Shown here piece by piece: positions 62,048 to 64,000 of a stretch of DNA of 64,000 nt. Every line of letters begins with the position of its first letter. Positions within the stretch are counted from its first letter, which is position 1. This DNA is from CBDCWT01 sp965223305 (lineage in GTDB: Bacteria; Planctomycetota; Planctomycetia; Pirellulales; Pirellulaceae): assembly GCA_965223305.1 (NCBI GenBank), contig CBDCWT010000052.1, positions 1 to 64,000 of the forward strand, written 5' to 3'. A model generated the notes under the pieces. It saw only the letters and a list, made by a program, of their open reading frames with translations. It ran no database searches and was not told the DNA's origin. Made by a program: the position numbers and the translations under genes.

Positions 62048-63007
62048 TCATGTCGAGTAGATCCATCTTCCCAACCACAAAGTCGGAGCGAGCAGGGCCA
62101 GTACTGCCAAGGCGCAGTACCAAGGGCTAACAAAACTGACCACGGCCGAGTCGAGCACGATCAGCGATAGGATAGAGAGCTTGACGGCGCTTTGCACCTC
62201 TGCTGGACGAGGACTCGCAATCGCCGCCACGCACCGTCGAATGAGCACGAACATAATCAGGCAAAGCAGACCGGGCCAAACAACCCGCGGATCGAGGTAG
62301 AACGGCTGCCCCGCCGGCGACCACCTCGGGGCCCAAGCCAACAGGCCAACGCCAGCTACCATCACCGCCAGGCCGAAGGCGAGCTGGCCGCGCGCGCTTG
62401 TCGTTGCTTCAGTCCGCGCAAACCAGGTGACGCCGACAATGTAGATGCCGATCCCCGCAGCGATTGCCCAGTGGAAGCCGCCGTAGCCTAACCACAGAGG
62501 CTCTGCCCCGCCCGCAGCCGCGAGGCTCATTCCCAGCAGGACATTCAACATCCGACAGCTGCCCATCAACAGCGGTCCCAACACGGTCGGCTTGAAGACG
62601 GCGTCGTATAACACAATCGCGACGGCCAGCAGGACGGCGATCAGGCCGCTTCGCCATACAGGCACCCCCGGTGCGCTCTGGTACAGCCCGGCCATGGCCG
62701 CCACGGAGATGCCAAACCCAAGCAAGAAGTAGCCGAGACGCAGGGCAACTCGGCGAGCGATCCTACCCGCAGGCAGTGGTCGATCCGGCCGTTGCTTCGA
62801 GTCGACTTCGAAGTCATAGACATCGTTAAGCACCATTCCGGCGCTGTACAACGCCGCCGAGGCCAGCCCCAACCACAAGAGAGCTGTTCCGCGATTGGTT
62901 CCGCCAACGACGAGCACGCCCATCGCGATGTCAGCAATCGCTGTGGGAAGGTTGGCGATTCGCATGAGCTGGAAGAACGCGAACAGTCGCGACGTGGTCC
63001 CGCTCAC
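62048..63007 (-). CDS. UbiA-family prenyltransferase
   Basis: 319 residues from a GTG. Eight or nine membrane helices are visible. The first aspartate-rich motif is NDVYDFEVDSKQRPDRPLPAG (Asp residues at 1, 5 and 9 of the motif region), the substrate-binding signature of UbiA enzymes that join prenyl diphosphates to aromatic or other acceptors; the second Asp-rich motif is replaced by a less acidic helix pair near residues 175-200. It resembles EboC-type members of the family, which lie in clusters with isomerase-like genes. The next gene on the same strand upstream is a TIM-barrel isomerase-like gene, which fits this, but the reading remains tentative. Confidence 0.85.
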   Translation of the reverse strand: MSGTTSRLFAFFQLMRIANLPTAIADIAMGVLVVGGTNRGTALLWLGLASAALYSAGMVLNDVYDFEVDSKQRPDRPLPAGRIARRVALRLGYFLLGFGISVAAMAGLYQSAPGVPVWRSGLIAVLLAVAIVLYDAVFKPTVLGPLLMGSCRMLNVLLGMSLAAAGGAEPLWLGYGGFHWAIAAGIGIYIVGVTWFARTEATTSARGQLAFGLAVMVAGVGLLAWAPRWSPAGQPFYLDPRVVWPGLLCLIMFVLIRRCVAAIASPRPAEVQSAVKLSILSLIVLDSAVVSFVSPWYCALAVLALLAPTLWLGRWIYST

Positions 63008-63074
63008 CTCTCACTCCCATTTTTTCTTCGTCGCCCTCGACTCGCTCGCGGCGTGCGGCGGTCGAGCGAAACAT

Positions 63075-63240
63075 GCAACTTCAAGAAGTCGTAGTAGCCG
63101 AACTCACCAGAGTTTGGACCCACTGCAAATCGTGGTAGCCGAACTCGCCAGAGTTTGGCCGCTGCATATCGTGGTAGCCGAACTCGCCAGAGTTTGGCCG
63201 CTGCAAAAAAGCCAAAGTCTGGCGACTTCGGCTACCGTCA
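63075..63240. repeat. Tandem CGCCAGAGTTTGG repeats
   Basis: Four close copies of GTAGCCGAACTCGCCAGAGTTTGG, shown here by its core GCCGAACTCGCCAGAG, begin near 63094, 63136, 63175 and, in inverted form (AAAGTCTGGCGACTTCGGCTACC), near 63212. The spacers TGCANATCGTG are also conserved. The array lies between the isomerase-like gene and UbiA on the minus strand. Confidence 0.8.
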
Positions 63241-63258
63241 CCATTGAGCTTGCTTGGA

Positions 63259-64000
63259 CTAGATGAGCGGCAGCAGGTACTCCCGCGCTTCGCGTGCAGC
63301 GTCGTCTGGGTTGTCGATATACGGATAGAGTTCGACCGTGACCCAACCCTCGTATCCCGTTCGCTTGATGGCTTCCAAAGTCGCCTTGAAGTCGATAGCC
63401 CCGTGGCCGGGTATCAAGTGCTTATGCACGCGCGTCGCCGCGATGTCCTCGAAGTGGTAGTGCTTGGTATGCTCCGCCATCGTCTCGACCCAATCCTGCG
63501 GATCTTCCGAAACGCAGAAGGCGTGCCCGATATCAAAGTTGAGCCCAATCCACTGCGAGTCGATGCGATCAGCAAACTTCAGGTACTCGTCAAACCTCTC
63601 GATCAGCAGCTCGGGTTCGGGCTCGATCAGCAAGCACACCTCCAGCTCCTCGGCCAACTCGACACAAGGCATGATTTCGTCGTAGAAGAGCTGCGCTCCC
63701 TGGTCCCATTGCTGGTCGGGTGTCAACAGTCCCCCGGGCTCTGTGGTGATGTTGGGCGCACCGATCTCCTTGGCCAGCTGCAAGGCTCGCTTCGTGTGCT
63801 CGCGGCGGATCGCCCGGTAGTGCGGATCGGGGTCGGTCCAACCTGGGTGCCAGTAGGGCTGTCGGGGGTCGCCCACGGCATTCATCATGAAGGCGTTGAT
63901 GTTCGAGATGGTAAGCCCGTGAGCGGAGAGCTGGTCCCGGATCGACTGTTTGCGTTCTTCGAGTAAGAACGCGGGCCAAGCATGCGGTACGTCGGCTAAG
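63259..64000 (-). CDS. Sugar phosphate isomerase/epimerase-like TIM-barrel protein, partial
   Basis: The gene runs off the right edge of the window, so its N-terminus is missing; 246 residues are visible. The frame reads DVPHAWPAFLLEER at the edge, then GLTISNINAFMMNAVGDP, IGAPNITTEPGG, LIEPEPELLIERFDEYL, IGLNFDIGHAFCV with the metal-binding Asp/His, TKHYHFEDIA and GYEGWVTVELYPY (metal Glu). These are the metal-site motifs of xylose isomerase-like barrels. The C-terminus ends normally. Such proteins often accompany UbiA-type genes in ebo-like clusters. The exact substrate is not known. Confidence 0.85.
   Translation of the reverse strand, partial: LADVPHAWPAFLLEERKQSIRDQLSAHGLTISNINAFMMNAVGDPRQPYWHPGWTDPDPHYRAIRREHTKRALQLAKEIGAPNITTEPGGLLTPDQQWDQGAQLFYDEIMPCVELAEELEVCLLIEPEPELLIERFDEYLKFADRIDSQWIGLNFDIGHAFCVSEDPQDWVETMAEHTKHYHFEDIAATRVHKHLIPGHGAIDFKATLEAIKRTGYEGWVTVELYPYIDNPDDAAREAREYLLPLI

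Overview
The window looks like chromosomal DNA of a planctomycete, most likely Pirellulaceae-like. The grounds are an ECF sigma factor overlapping the gene of a 2003-residue membrane Ser/Thr kinase with a C-terminal repeat region, dispersed GC-rich repeats whose translation reads NPKRQRG (as in many planctomycete genomes), a small secreted Tyr/Pro-rich protein, two membrane-anchored prenyltransferase-fold proteins, and a full Gram-negative lipid A block. The assignment rests on gene content only; no rRNA or marker phylogeny is available here.

Region 1 (1-11650, + strand) is a regulated efflux locus: the 3' end of an NtrC-type regulator, an NtrY-like histidine kinase, a membrane fusion protein, a MacB-type ATPase, two large MacB/FtsX-type (ADOP) permeases and a TolC-like lipoprotein. 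A sigma-54-like promoter precedes the membrane fusion gene. Copies of one 14-bp sequence precede both that gene and the TolC gene, which suggests that the local two-component system controls export. Two decayed permease 5' ends show that the permease genes were once more numerous.

Region 2 (11769-18448, - strand) is the kinase/sigma pair. Region 3 (about 18715-26568) is a decayed integrated island. It is bounded by an intact tRNA-Pro(CGG) gene and a 43-bp copy of that tRNA's 3' half, beyond which lies the apparent original terminator. It holds a PIN-domain protein with a small partner, an OLD-type ATPase fragment beside a JetD-like TOPRIM fragment, an overlapping DUF5678-like/aspartyl protease pair, a frameshifted MobF relaxase remnant, other broken genes, and an IS256-family element that split a small gene and left a 10-bp target duplication.

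Region 4 (26866-47160) is mostly housekeeping and accessory metabolism: recJ, an L33 gene of only 57 codons, a prenyltransferase-fold membrane protein, queG, a secreted Tyr-rich protein, an SMP-30-type lactonase, a PQQ-like propeller, a four-part AmmeMemoRadiSam fusion with a DUF3467 gene, an Fpg/Nei glycosylase, an FHA-GAF-PP2C phosphatase, ergothioneine genes egtD and egtB, and a class 3 lipase. Region 5 (47550-64000) has an osmoprotectant permease/binding-protein fusion, a second prenyltransferase-fold paralogue, a HisA-like protein, nagA, an acylphosphatase, an ABC-2 permease followed by an ABC half-transporter whose ATPase motifs are all degenerate, the block skp-like/lpxC/lpxA/Gfo-Idh, a UbiA-type prenyltransferase and a partial TIM-barrel isomerase.

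Intergenic space in regions 4 and 5 is packed with several families of short palindromic repeats. One is a well-defined 174-bp MITE present three times with 4-bp palindromic target duplications (TTAA or CTAG). The strongest candidates for new biology are the tRNA-Pro island, the sigma-54/operator layout of the efflux locus, the MITE family with its target choice, the motif-less ABC half-transporter, and the duplicated-AMMECR1 AmmeMemoRadiSam fusion.
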